DNA of 64,000 nucleotides. Origin: Manduca sexta. Lineage: Eukaryota > Arthropoda > Insecta > Lepidoptera > Sphingidae. Made by a program: the position numbers and the translations under genes. The notes below the pieces were generated by a model. It had not been told where the DNA came from, did not search any database, and worked only from the letters and a program-made list of their open reading frames with translations. This document shows positions 1-13,494 of the stretch, one piece after another. The DNA lies in NCBI RefSeq assembly GCF_014839805.1, contig NC_051129.1:12032920-12096919 (forward strand), in the 5' to 3' direction. The first letter of the stretch is position 1; every line of letters starts with the position of its first letter.

Positions 1-384
1 ATCTTTATTTTTTTTCTAAATGTAAAATACACAGAAACATGTTTAGCGCGCCGTTTTGCAGGGGACATCGCCTTCATATTATAAACATTATAATTATTAA
101 CCTCTAGTTTTTTTATTCAAGAAACATATATATAGTTTAATTTTTTATGCTTGTTGATAATGGACGATTCCGCTTACTTATTTATTAGATTTAAAAAGTT
201 TACTATATTTGTGGCCAGGCTTTATAGAGAAACATACTAAAAGAATTTTGAAGTCCAAAAAAATACAATTTCTTTAAGGAGATCTTAGCGCGACAGTCGT
301 ACCGTGTACGCAATACATACAACTTAGTCACTAAAAATAACTATACATGTTATTCATTTATGTCATCTCTGCGACCTATACCAT

Positions 385-560
385 TAGATTAGGTACTAGT
401 AGTGGCATTAGGGCGGGTAAACTTAAAATTACTTTTGATATTTATTTTATTTGAAACTTGTATTTTTATTTTACAACAAAGAGTCGTGTACGTTATTGTA
501 AAAAGAACATCAAGAAAATAAGTACGTACTTTCATTTAGTAAAGCAATGTTAAAATGAAC
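385..560. repeat. Diverged dispersed repeat, copy 1 (second copy at 33020-33205)
   Basis: This segment aligns by eye with 33020-33205. Both have a TAGTAGTGGCATTAGG-like start, then AT-rich sequence with a TATTTTATTTTAC block, a TTATTGTAAAA block and a TTTCATT(T/G)AGTAA block, in the same order and spacing. The copies are diverged with small indels. No coding capacity or terminal repeats are evident and I cannot assign a family. Confidence 0.5.
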
Positions 561-3500
561 CTGTATAATATTATGTTGGTATGTATAGGTAAATACAAAT
601 TGTATGCTGATTTATAAGTGTAAACCTCGATTTGTTAGTTTCTATACATTATTTGATATTTGGATTTTGCATGCATATTTCGGGCTTTTTCGGTTGCATA
701 TAGTCCGGTGTGGAATGATCAGTAAGTGAAACAGCCACAACACTCCTTTTCCCTGCTCTTTAACGGCGGCGCTTATAGATAGAGTCGCAACTCTACTAAC
801 TATATTATACATATCGTACTATATTTTAGTCAATTATAATATAAATATACGAAAGTAATATAGAACCAAATATATTAAGTCGGTTGGTACACAATACTCA
901 TATTTTCATCGAATAAAATCAAATTTATTTGCTTTAACAAAACTGCTTAATCCCAGCCACCCACTCTGCGAGATCGTGCGCCTGGTTAGTTTGAGAACTC
1001 TAACACTAGAGAGTAGCTGCTGCGCATATAATCGACCGACCAATGGAATTAAGTACTTCTGTTTAGTTATTGATAAATGTAAACTTTAAGTGACATATAG
1101 GTACACTAATTGATAGAGCCCGTTAGGTCATTGGAATTATGAAACTTCTACGTAACTGAAAATGTTCAAATTATAAAATTAGTTTATTTTGCAATTTCTG
1201 TTTATTTATTGCATTGATGCTTGGGGTGGTGCAGCTTAAACCATCATGTTGCCACTTGAGAGAACCGTTTGCGTTTTAAATCCTTATATTGAGAAGTAGG
1301 AATTCATAGAGATCGTCACTTATACATACATTAAGCCTATATTTCGACGACAAATTAATATTAAATTCTACAACATTTTTGAAAGCAGGCTAGAAACCGT
1401 TTCCAAATATGCCTCTTTCACAAGCAGTCCATCTTCAAATTCTTTTTTTATTTCGTCAATATAAAAGATATTTCATATGACGCAACCGTTGCGGCTTTTG
1501 ATTGTTCGGCTGGCCTTGTAAACTTCTATTTTTAAACAAGTAAGTACTTAAGTAATTAAATCACATACTTTTCGTTTGCTGAATTCATTTTGTGGCGAAA
1601 AATCCTTTTCATGGTTTTTGTGATGCTTGACTAAGTACCCACGCTTAGGTATTGCAACTGACCTATGACAAATCAGACAAAATGGCCGTATCTTTCACTA
1701 TACAAAATATAATTCGTCTAGCAATTCTTCATTCAATTGATACGTTTTACCTCTCTTCGACACACTAGTTAAGTATTATTTATTAACAAACTTCCTATCG
1801 TTATAAATTTATTACAATAACAGAAAGCTACGAGGGGGTTAATCTGACCTAATTGAGGATCAACTAAAACAAAACCTGAATAGTTCGGTCATATTCGACC
1901 GTTTGCGCACTTCTGCTCTAGATTATACCTTATTGAGCATTGTTCAGTTAAAAAGTGTTCAAGTAAAATTCTGAGCTTCTTTAAAAATCTAGACTACGAA
2001 TCTGACTTGAGGTTATAAAAACTACTTACTATTTAAGAATTAATTTATTTCTTTTTACTTTGTTATACCTATAAAGGTTGATACAAACGACGAGCATTAA
2101 ATTAAATCTCGTATACTACTTATGTACTATTTTCAGAGCCTACACAAAGGATTATTTGAATGAAAGCAGTAGTGTAGTCACAGCATTTTTTTATATTTTG
2201 CTTTGATGTATCTGCCACAATAGCTGTCGGTGTCTACGCATAGCTATCTATCTCGGTTTATGTACACTATAACATATATTTTTTTGCATTCTGTTACCTT
2301 TATTTTCTTTCTTTCTCCCTAACACTCGGTTAAAAGTATTTTGTCCCTGGTAGCACAAGGCTATGCCTAGTTTCTGTACCCCTGAAAATACTAATATTAA
2401 GCATCTAATAGATTTATAGTTATTTATTTTAAGTAAAGTTTCTGTAAGTCTGTTTTTTTATTAAACGATTTCATACGTTTATGTATGTTCGCGGCTTTAA
2501 AAACGCGCACGTCAGCGCATGTAAAAACGTCCATTGTTCTACGCACAACTAGTGACGCTTCCGCAATCGACACTCACCGCACGACGCGTGTGCACAACGT
2601 GTGTGCAATACACACTGCGCTGCTGTCCACACAGAACAGTACAACGAAACCAACTCATATATCTCACGTAGATATTGAAAGCGTAACAGACAGATGAATT
2701 AGGCTGTAAGTAGTTAATCGGCACGACAATGTTAGCAGCTTCTTGCGGCTTTGGGTCTGTGGCTTATTGTCAAGAAGACGACAATATATGTTTTTAACAT
2801 TTACAACAAATATTTACTTATAAAAGTTGAACACAATATTAATTAATTATAATTAGGACATAGGTATTTTGTATGTTGCGTGCAAGTCTACGACACGTCG
2901 GCATTTTAAAAATAGAAAAACACCACAGTAATATGTTTAAAACTACATTCATACCAATGAATAGACTAATGTCTTAAATAAATTCATGAGCACACGGAAA
3001 AAACAATTATTATACATAACGCGCGTTCTTTCATCAGAATTTATTTCTTGACAGAAATAACCACGTTGTAATGATTATGCTTCAATATAGATTGGCGTCA
3101 TTATACGCTAGTTTATGCCTACTTACATCACAGGATGTGATCAAGTTGCTACCCTATTACACACAATAATGTAAAAGAATCGATGCGAGTTCAGCGGTTG
3201 GGACTAGGGATAAATGTAGTCGCCCTAATACACTGGCCCAGTCGGTCGCCGCGCCGTGCCGCGCCTCGCAGGACAATGCGGCGAGGCGTCATGCTTCGCC
3301 GCGCGTCTGATTAGCATAGTCACACTCTTATACACGTCTTATTATACTCTTGAAATGGCCGAATTATACAACGTAATCCGTAACTATGACAAATTATCAA
3401 ATCAAGTTTAGCACGTAGCTATTACAAGTATTAGCATTGTGCATTGTAGCATTATAGACACATCTTTGTGGTATTCTTCAATGCTTATTATGTGATATGT

Positions 3501-5115
3501 TAAATGGGATAATTTTGTAAACATGATAAACAAATTAAAAAAACGTCAATTATTAACTCGTACACCGCGTTGCAAGGTTACCTTTGATTTTAATAATATT
3601 ATTATTATTATGAAGAGCGTTTTCGAGTAGACCCACGTCACAGCAAGCCGTATCATAACCTATATTTAGACGTCCCCACATTTGGAAAACCTGTTTCAAA
3701 ACCGCATTCGTAAATTAACGTCAATTCCTTAAATAAATACTATGCCTACTTATGTTATTTCTATATAATTGTTCGGAAAGTTGTAAAATACTTAATTAAT
3801 TCCATTAATTACTTTAAAAAGTAAAGACAATAAATGCCGAAATTTGGACTTATTCAAAATACTGCTCGGGCAGTGGCAGATACGATATTATATTGTGATA
3901 GACCGCGTAGTACACGGAGAAATAAGTACTTAGTAGATATTATACGACTTATACATTTTGCAAGTATGTACAACATAGCTCGTTATAATATAAGATAAAA
4001 TATTTACAAAAACAATCAAAATACATCTAGAACATGTCATAAATAAGTTGACAAAAACCTATCTGTTTGCATTTCTGATACAAGCTATATAGGTATAGCT
4101 ACATACGTAATACGTTTAAGTACGAGTTCATAATGTAATAATGCCATTAAAACGCCACAGCGAAATTATAAATAGGAAAAGTACTACCAAGTACATAAAA
4201 AATATTCACTCACAATATACTTACAATATTAAATTTTGACTAAAGTTTTTGTGATGGTTAACGTAAAATAATATGGTTACTTCCCTGTTATGTCTTTGGG
4301 GCCTTAGCATCATCAGCCACTTTGGCAGTCGATAGTGATTGCGCTGGAACTTCTACGGCGCGCAGATTTACAATTAATGTTAGCGCGCCGCGCTGATCAG
4401 ACTTTGTCACCTCGCGGCGTACTATCGTACTGCCATTAACATAGCAAGTCATAAAAATTTTATCTGAATATCTTCATGGCCAAACCAGACACCGGAAAAT
4501 ACAAACTCGTTTTATTATTAGAATAACATATTTTTTATGGAAAATGCTCCTATAATATGCCGATATATCTTCGACTACACACGCGCTTTTTCCGTATTGT
4601 TTAAACATTACGTATTTTATAGGCTAGTTACGAGATAAAATGATATAATGTTATAGGGATTTACTCATAGCTTGCACTTAGAATATCTAACAACGAGCGA
4701 TGCAATGAAGATAATAACAATGTAAATTACGTCTAATGTCCAGATTATCATGACTACACACATTATACAACTAGTAATGCCTATCCGTGAAGGTGTGACT
4801 TGCCATACGGCATGACTATTGACTATGGAAGATTACGAGCACTATATATTTCCTAAACTATAGCAATTACTTGTTACAGATGAGTGTAGTTGAGGTTCGT
4901 GGCGATTAGCGCGCTCTTACAGGGAAAATGGTATATTAATTATTAATGTGTCACTATGCTGATAATATTTCGGGTTGAGTGTGTTTAACATCACGTCTGG
5001 TCACTCGATATACTATATAGAGCTGACGAGAGACGACAACGTGCTGCTGCCCGTAGCTCATTTGGACATGGAGTCGCGCGTTATTTTCCTTCTATGCCAG
5101 GAGTTGGTTGCGTTG

Positions 5116-5165
5116 TTAGTAGTAGTGTTGGTGGTAGTGGTGGAGGTGGTGGTGGTAAAGGTGGT
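5116..5165. repeat. GTG/GTA trinucleotide microsatellite
   Basis: An imperfect run of GTA, GTT and GTG triplets covers these bases. It gives a meaningless Val-rich reading on the plus strand and a Thr-rich one on the minus strand. It is simple sequence, not a gene. Confidence 0.8.
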
Positions 5166-5955
5166 ACGAAAATCAATAACTCCCAGTTTCATTAGTCGAT
5201 GGCTGTGTGCCAGATGATATTCAACTCTCATATACGACAAACTTTAATTATTTTTTAAGTACTAACCAGTAACGCTGTACCGTTTTAAAAGTCACAACTT
5301 TAAGCTGCTCGGCATCTATCTAGACTAGACTCTCTTTGCATAGACTATACTCTATGTCATATCTGATTCAATTGTCTGTACATAAGATATTATTAGCTAA
5401 CAGTTATAATCAAGACAAAAAAATATACTTATTTGAATCAAGTACTTGCAGAGAGCGTATTCGGATTACATATATTGGTGTTAGTTTGGCGATCCCGTTG
5501 CGAGCCGACAGCAGCGAGCATTCCCTGACGCCAACATAGCCGGTGACACCAACTCCAAAAAAATATTTAGTGCACATATACTTAAACGTAAAATCATGAA
5601 TGGGCAAAAAGATTGCCTTAATTGCTTCTGTTATATATTCCTGTTATTAACCCGTGTATGTGGTTCCATTTTTTATTAGATTGTTGTGGTTTTTGGAGTC
5701 GGTTTGTTTCAACTCTCACACAAATTAAAATAAACTCAAAGCACGTAAGGTTCTAATGAATAGAATAGTATTAGTGAGTGATAAAAAATATTTCAAAAGC
5801 ATGGATTTGCGTGAAATGATCTGAAATGTTTCTAATCACTAATGTTTTCACAAATGTCCAAATTTAATATTATATCCTAAAATACTCATGCACTACTTAC
5901 ATGTATGCGTATAAAGACGACTACGTGTATGTAGTTTAGTTTGTTTAAGACGCAA

Positions 5956-6008
5956 GCAAATATACATACATAGTATTCATTACTTGAATACTATGTATGT
6001 ATATTTGC
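5956..6008. repeat. Perfect 24-bp inverted repeat with 5-nt loop
   Basis: The left arm (5956-5979) and right arm (5985-6008) are exact reverse complements. They are separated by TTACT. The arms are rich in alternating TA and CATA. A transcript would fold into an uninterrupted hairpin, but the loop is shorter than usual for a microRNA precursor. A small foldback element or a cruciform-forming palindrome is an equally good reading. Confidence 0.85.
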
Positions 6009-6763
6009 GAAGCCCTGATAAATCCAGCAGATTTGTTCTTAACGCTTCGTGCGTCGGTTAGTATTGGTACCTTAAAACACTACCTGCGTCGTGATACTCT
6101 ACAGGCTACCTAAACGAGTAACCAGGCGCTAATGATGACAGGTTTGGACCAGTGTTAAGAGCGCCCTCCGAGTGACACAACATGAGTCTCACCGACCACT
6201 TCAATCAAAAACATACTTATGTATCTATTGTGCCCAAACGGGTAATCGGAGTCTACAGAAGAGCGGAAGGGAATAATTTACAGCGCGATCTCGAGGACAT
6301 ACTGTATTGAGTGATGTCGAGCGAGCCAATCTGTACTGGGTACTGCGTTCAGTGTGCAGCAGTTGAGGCGAGCGCGTAGCGTCGCGGGTCGGGTCACCTT
6401 TGTCAGCTGCCACTACAGTCTACAGTTAAAACACGCCGCACGCAACTGCCGTTTATACGTATAATGGGAAGTACGCTTTTAATGTTATATTATACCCGCT
6501 TTTTTACATGGTGGTTACTATTTAAATACGTTTAGATATCGTACGTGAAAACAAAACAAGTCAACCGATAGCAAACACAATCACGCATCTGACATTCCAT
6601 TACACGCGCACACATGCTAAAATACGCGCTCGCCGAGTGTCAGCCGTTACCACAGGCCACACACGACGTTACATTCGCGCTTTCAAGATCCAAATACAAG
6701 GTTGAATGTTAACCAGCGCTAAAATGTGGTCAAGTGCGGTAACGAAAAGCAAATGTGTCTTAC

Positions 6764-6953
6764 CAGGGGTCCAGCGCCTGTCGTCAGCGGTGACGAGGTC
6801 GACGCCATCGAACAGCTGCCGCGCGAACTCCTCGATGTTGTCAGACTCGGGCAAGCGGCCTGACAAGCCTGTCAACACGATGTCATCGGGGGAGTGCGAG
6901 CCACGGCTCCCGTTCAGCACCGCGCTCGGCATCCTCGTTGCTCTCGTATCCGT
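6764..6953 (-). CDS. Fatty acid synthase, first coding exon (partial gene)
   Basis: Translation starts at the ATG at 6932-6930. The 56 visible residues begin MPSAVLNGSRG and then match the extreme N-terminus of the ketoacyl-synthase domain of animal type I fatty acid synthase: an IVLTGLSGRLPESDNIEEF block followed by LFDGVD and RRW. The exon starts after a TTTGTTGCAG acceptor (6954 and up) and ends in a GTAAGA donor just below 6764, leaving phase 1. The 21 bases before the ATG are 5' UTR, so at least one non-coding exon lies at higher coordinates. The active-site Cys, acyltransferase, dehydratase, reductase, ACP and thioesterase regions are not in the window. The product would make palmitate from acetyl- and malonyl-CoA in the cytosol. 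Lepidoptera often have several paralogues, and I cannot say which this is. Confidence 0.85.
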
Positions 6954-7689
6954 CTGCAACAAACACCAGCCCGCGTCAGTGCAGGTCTGTCCCACACCTG
7001 CACCACCCTGGCACTTCCGCACTGGACGACCGCCGCACAACCCCGCCTCACCTTTACAAGGGCAGGCCAATGCCACACGTCTTAGGCACCAAACGGAAAG
7101 CAATGAAGTGAACGCGGGCGAACGTGGTGAGCGCACCGAGCGTGTCGGCCGAGTGATGCGCCGGCGATGCTGTGCGCGGTTAAAAGGGTGCGATAGCGGG
7201 GTCGCGACCCGCAACGCCACGTTTCCACAACATCGAGGCTAAAGGTTATCTATCGCGCTGCAAGGACGCGCAAGGTCGTCGCGTTCTTCCTTGATGGTCA
7301 CAATAGTCTCTGCGGCTGCCACATCAAGCCTCTTGCTGCCCATAGGCGCTCGTCTAGTATTACTATTCGAAAGTCCAGAACGCGATGGGCTAGCGGCGGT
7401 GGCTCGCTGTCACAAGCTCGCGTCCGCTTCGACCTTCCGGCCGTTCGCGCCGGTTGTTTATCAACAGATGTTCGGTGTCGGCATCTGACCCGCGATTAAG
7501 TCCGCAATCACCACGAGCTGCGTGTGCGAATCACGCGCAAGGCAACCCGCGCGGTGACCCGGCTCTCCACTGCGCACCGCCGCCGCGCGGCTTCGCCTCT
7601 CGACTTTACCATGCCATAGTGGATGAACAAAATGCCAACGTAGATGTGGTAAACATATAAGCAGTTATTATAATTTGTGTATGTCGTGG

Positions 7690-7931
7690 AGCTTGATATT
7701 TATTTGCAACAAGGGTTGCTCGTGGTTTCGCTCGCGTGAAAAGCCCACTACAAAAGTCCCTAAATCATTGTAGCGAGTCATAGCGCAACTGTAGGACTGT
7801 TAATTCAGGACATGGTATATCCATGTCCTGAATTTCATCCAAATCCGTTTAGTTGTTTCTGTGTTTACTTCTAACAAACAATCAAACATTTTCACACACT
7901 TTCGCATTTATAATATTAATAAGATTAGAAG
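7690..7931 (+). repeat. Lepidopteran-type dispersed repeat with internal palindrome
   Basis: The copy contains a GCTCGTGGTTTCGCTCGCGTG block and the tail CATCCAAATCCGTTTAGTTG ... CTTTCGCATTTATAATATTAATA. This arrangement recurs in many moth and butterfly genomes. A perfect 14-bp inverted repeat (7803-7816 and 7822-7835) sits in the middle. A related copy in the opposite orientation is at about 45005-45135. Confidence 0.6.
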
Positions 7932-8047
7932 AATGATAACATCTCTGTAAGTCTACAACTAATAAGTATACCTATGCCATTACAATCGTTTCTCTAAGAC
8001 TTTAAATAAGTCCTAAGGGAATCATTGATTACTTTCTAATGATATTG

Positions 8048-8140
8048 GTCTCTCCTGGGCAAGAGTAAACCAGTGTGATCACCAAAGCATTGTCTATTTC
8101 TACCACAAGCAGCACTGTATAAGCACTATTCTGTATCAAA
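8048..8140 (+). repeat. Degraded fragment of the retroposon also seen at 45338 and 63652
   Basis: A short block reading CATTGTCTATTTCTACCACA followed by AGCAGCACTGT matches the interior of the copies at 45338-45645 and 63652-63962. The rest is too diverged to align by eye. Confidence 0.4.
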
Positions 8141-10302
8141 TGTCCCGCTTTACATAACCTGTGGCTATTACCATTTAATTTCAATTACTAATTACAAGGC
8201 GTTTAGGAACGAAATTGCCAATGGAATTTAATTTTATTTATACTTTTTTTATCCCGATCAGAAACGGTGATATCCTGGTTGGGAATAGAAGGGGTTGTGG
8301 AGACGAATGTCCGTCCGCTCAAAACCTCCGACTTTTTGAGTTGCGTGTGTATTTTATTTTCATTATATAACCGTGAAGGGAAACATCGTTTCGAATTCTA
8401 TTGTCTGCTAACGTGTACTAGCCCACCGTGCTGAACCAAGGCCTAAAACCCTTCCAGTAGTAGAGGAGAGTGGAGACCCGTGCGCTTGAGAACGACAGTA
8501 TATAAGATAGGGCTAGTATTATTGTTATTGTATCTTTCCTGCGGGAAATGAAGGCTCGAAGGCCAGTCCTTTTCAGTGGCGGCCTCAGTGACCGCGAGGC
8601 CCGAGGCGAAATCAAAAATACAAAGCGTTGACGCGGACGGCGCAAGAAAATACCCCGGTTTTAACAGTTTGCTTGGTAAGATCGTAAAAAAAGTCCTCCA
8701 AAGTACCGCGCGCGAGGCCCCTGTAGGCGCGACGCCCTGGGCGGTTGCCCGATTCGCCTCCCTCTAAAGCCGCCCCTGGTCCTTTTGGAAGGCTTGCGTG
8801 GGGATACAGATGGTAGAGTCTATACAATACATCACTCTAGTGAGGATGTGTACACTGTACACCTTGCAGGTTCTTTTTTTCCTGCACTTATCGAAGAAAC
8901 CTGCCATTATTATTATTGTTAGAGTGGACAGTAAAGTTCTTATAGCTAAAACGTCCCAAATAGTTCGCGGGGTGAGGCTCTGAGAGAGGATCGGCTGTGA
9001 ACTATGTATTATGACGCCGAATGTTTCCACTTCCCGAAAAGAGTCTTGTACTATATTTTTAGCTTGTTTTCTCATTTTGCAAAATTTTAAAGGTGAAAGA
9101 TCATTTTATAATTTTTGTTGATGTATGTAAATATGTCCGAATGGTATTTAATGAACTTTACTTGTCACAGATAAAAATATATTATATTATTTACGGCCCC
9201 CTCTTCCGTAGGTTGAAGTGAAGGGGGCGATGACATTTTTAATAATCATGTTATATACGTATATATACTAAATGTGGTGCTACTATATGAAGTATATTTT
9301 TTATTTGTTATGAATATAATTTATAACCACATATTTTATTCATATTAAAAGTATATCGTTTGCCTAAGTATACTTTAGAGATTTGCGGTTACTAATTTGT
9401 TAGAAATCTGAACGTAGGAGTTATTGAATTCTTAGCGGTGGCGTATTTAGAGTGATTTTCAGGAGACACCCGTCCCGAAACATAAGTAACAACTTTCATG
9501 ACGTTAAATTTGGATCTATTCCATATTTTAAACTTTTGAAAATTAGCCGACCGCACGTTTTCCTCTCCCCTGTTAGTTATGCTTAAGTGTTTCAATATCC
9601 CAGTTTGTGAAGGCACAGCTACTGTTACCTTTATCTAAGATTAATAGTTTAGGGTACAAATCAGCACACATTCTATTATTAATCCCGCGCTTAAATACAT
9701 AAGTAAGACAAGCTCAGGTTTAATAAGTATATTATAGAATAATCTATGTTTTTCGCACTGAAAACGTTTATCTTGGAAAGTTTTGTGCATGTAGTTTGTC
9801 GGTCTCATAGAGACATTTCCTTGTCACCATTTTTGATGTTAGATTTTAGACCAATATAAGCATATGTTAATCATATTTAAGTTATACCTATAAGGTATAT
9901 CATTTTGACATTGCGTTACTAAATGAAACCACACACTTGTCTACTTGAAAATAACACTTTACAATATGATTAGCCGTTTAAATCTACGATTCGAGTACTA
10001 AATAATAACAAACAAAAATTCCGTTTCTAACAAAATAAATATCAATAACAAGGAATTTTTATTTTACACGCCCAAATACCACTACGCTTACTGTAAGAGA
10101 ATACATTCAAGCACATATCATATTTAGGTGCTAATATGAATAAATGCGGTCCGTAATCGTTCGTAAGATAATTACATTTATTATGAATTATGAAAGGGAA
10201 GCCGGCAAGAATCGGTTTATATGGACCCTTCGCGCCTTCTGGTTTCATTTATTAAAGCAATTTATAATGGCCCTGTATTACTTATAATAATTATAATAAT
10301 AT

Positions 10303-10516
10303 CAGCCCTGTATTATATACTTGCCCACTGCTGAGTACGCGCCTCCTCTACTACTGAGAAGGATTAGGCCTTAGTCCACTACGCTGGCCTAGTGCGGATT
10401 GGTAGACTTTGAAATTCCTATAGAGAACTTCTCAGATGTGCAGGTTTCCTCACGATGTTTTCCTTCACCGTTAAAGCGAACGATAAATTCACAAAGTATA
10501 CACACATGATTTATTA
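10303..10516 (-). repeat. SINE-like retroposon, truncated (same family as 29729-30060)
   Basis: It shares with 29729-30060 the blocks CCTCCTCTACTACTGAGA, GGATTAGGCCTTAGTCCAC, GAAATTCCTATAGA and TTCCTCACGATGTTTTCC in the same order. The tRNA-like head present in the other copy is missing here, so this is a truncated copy. Minus orientation is inferred from the other copy, where the tRNA head lies at the right end. Confidence 0.65.
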
Positions 10517-13494
10517 TATTATTAGTATATTATACAGCCGTAAAACAGAGAAAAATGAACGGTGACTGGACCTTTATTTCTTTGTATTGATAACCAAAGC
10601 GACTAAAAGTCATATTATTGAATATTGTATAGTTTATTTAAAATTTTAACCAAAGCAAAAACTGGTCTCCACGTGCCGCCTCGCGCCGCGCCAACCGTCC
10701 GGTGCAGCGCGCGGTGTGTGCACTGTGAAGGGCGTGCGGTCTACGCCGTAGCAGTGCGGTGCACGGCTACGCATTTGCCTATCCATAAATATTTGTTTTT
10801 TTATATTTATTATTGTTTACGCGCACTTAATGCCGGGTCTCACCAACACAATAGACTAATTAACTTTACGAACAATTCCTTACATTTTTTGCAGACAATC
10901 AAGACGACCAAAATCTTCATAATTATATATATTACTATGTATTAGCAAATAATATTATGATTGATTCAACATCCTGTTCTATCGTAATACTTGTTAGGTA
11001 GCGAAGAGTCCATACAACCCGATTCCTCCTGGCTTCCCATTCGTAATTTATGTAAGATCTAATAATCATTAGAAAGATTTGCAGACCGCATTTATGCATA
11101 TTAGTTTCTATAATTTGTTGTATCGGGTTCCCTTTCAGATCATTTCACCCTTCGCTACTAGTAGCTGTCTTAATACAATTAGGTGTGCCGTGAGCCGTGT
11201 CAATCTTACAATTACTAAACTTAAACTAAGTATGTTCAAACTATTCATAAGTCAATAATAATGAATTCTCAGTAGGTATGTAGTGTGGCACATTAAATGA
11301 AGCTTTACTTTGAAATCGGATCACTTGACTTGCTATATTTTGATATATATGTACAATAATATTATTTTTTCAATCGAGTATAAGTAATGTACAATGCACA
11401 TGGGCTGCGGCGGCAGGCGAGGCGCGGGGTGTCTGGCAACGGGGGTGCGCTACATCAGCTCGCGAGCGCTCCGAGTGGAAGACACTACGGGCTCGGCGCG
11501 GCGCCGCTCCCTCGGGACGCGCGCCTGTGTGCGGCCGGAGTGTCGCGTGTCCACTCATCAACCACTACATTGTTATATGCGAACGAGTGAACGAGTTCAT
11601 TGCGGCCGGCTATTGTGTGAGCCATCAGCGACGCCTGACGAACACTAATGGTGCCTTCTCATTGTACTTTAGAACTTGCTATAGCGGCCAACCTTTAGTA
11701 GTAGGTACGTACACGTAGTAAATTGTTTCGACTGACATTCACAAAAACTTTCATGCAAATAATGTTATAACATAAGGAATCATTAGCTTTTACAGAGTTT
11801 CCATGTAATTATACGTACGTAATATTTACACCTCTGTTTTCTATGTGCGATACCAAACACATATTGTATTGATACAGTTATACCTATGCAAGCAAAACTA
11901 GTTTAAATAAGTAGTTGAAAGTTCAGGGTGCGATGGAGTTTCCTACGCAATGTGCATTTTAACAAGTAGACCGAACTGGCAGCCGCTCCACAAGGAAAGC
12001 CGCGCAATGAGCATACGCGTTGCGCCGGTCAACGTTCAATGTAATTTACAGTTGCGGGACGTGGGCACCGGCGGCCGGCGCATTGTCCTCCAGACGTGCC
12101 GGCCGCGGGGCTCGCGAGAACCGCAACCTCCCGCACACTCTACCTTGCGATTTAGAACATGCACACCTCCCAGTGCTCATTGTTTAGTACCGCGTTATAA
12201 TTTCTTAGCTAATAACCATCACTGATTGAAAACTTACAACACGCTAGGAAAAACAAACGATGCTTCAGATGTCACCAGGTGCAAATAGAGAGTTTATCGC
12301 GGGGCGCCGACCGCGCTTGCAGAATATCGAGATACTGCGACGGAACGGGTCTGAGCGCAACGAATCGTAAGGATTCAGTAACGACGAGCGGAACGAGCGC
12401 CGATAGTGCTAACTGCGGCACGTCACGATACATGCGCGGCGCGGCTCTGACTACGAATTGCGAGTGAGCGAGCGATCGCGCGATATCTAATTGCGGCGCG
12501 AGAGGCGCGGGGCGCAGCGCGTTGCCATGGTGCGAGATCAGGCCACGTGCACGCGGCCAATGGCGCGCCGGCCGCCGCGCGGGCACGCTGCGCCGCGCTG
12601 CCGCGCCGTCGTGCGCCGCCGTGCCACCCCGACCCGTAACACACCCTACAGAGTGCCACAACACTGACACCGATCGCACCCACCACTCGCCACTGACTAT
12701 CCCGAACGAGTTCTTCTATTGGGCTTTCCTTTACCAAGTTTCCAATTTGTTGCACGACGCTGAGGCCTTTGCAAAATTAGTACTTACTTACTAATAACAA
12801 CATAGACAAAATTAAAAATTGTAAAAATACGGTTCGTTGCGGCCTGACGCGACAGACGGCTTATAATATGTGACGGACATCTGTTCGTGAAGCGTGAGTA
12901 GCGAGTGGACAGTGGGCACCAGGACGCCGTCTGACTGCGTGACTAGCGGGCGCGGCGACGACAGACGCTGAAGTCTGTACTCTGTACCGAATAACGACTC
13001 CTCTTCTCACTTCGTCTTCGTGCCGCACCAACGTTCAAGGTTTTTCAGAACAAGGTTACACGGCGTGATATGTATGAATAGGTAATTTTACGTTTAATCA
13101 GGAGTAGCTTAGGCCGTCAAGTAAGTCCTTTAATGGTAAATATAAAAGTCCACATGTCCACAAGTTCCCAGTTATTAAATTTTTCATTTTTGTCAATAAA
13201 AATTTATATGTGATAAGTACCTACCAGTGAGTGCCAACTTTTATATTTTTGGTTGGTTTTAAGAAGTTGTAACTTCGTTCATGTCCAGGACATGGTCTGT
13301 CAGTGGCAGGTATTACACCTTGTGTCCGGTGGTCTCTATGCGGCCGGATACAAATATCCTATCAGCAGCGGTCTTATGCACAAAGTAACCGCAGTTTACG
13401 GTAGGTACTTACTTAACTGTAATAAAATTTATTATCTATTATGGCATGTACTTATACTTAAATTGTATTACTTACACTAAGGTGGATTGCGAGT

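Larger units (their letters stand above)
1..6763. other. Presumed first coding intron of fatty acid synthase; no exons recognised
   Basis: This AT-rich stretch contains no reading frame that I recognise on either strand. It lies downstream (minus strand) of the splice donor of the fatty acid synthase exon, so it is most simply read as that gene's intron. Short GC-rich patches occur near 3225-3310 and 4360-4440. A GTG-type microsatellite lies at 5116-5165 and a perfect 24-bp inverted repeat at 5956-6008. I looked on the minus strand for continuing ketoacyl-synthase sequence and saw none. Confidence 0.5.

Noticed and set aside
6706..7242. Long plus-strand frame opposite the fatty acid synthase exon
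   Set aside because: It is the antisense shadow of the exon and of adjacent GC-rich DNA. The minus strand shows the conserved protein and proper splice sites.
12272..12755. Overlapping frames on both strands in a GC-rich island
   Set aside because: Low-complexity Arg/Ala/Pro translations in several frames, without homology or splice structure, indicate base composition and not coding.
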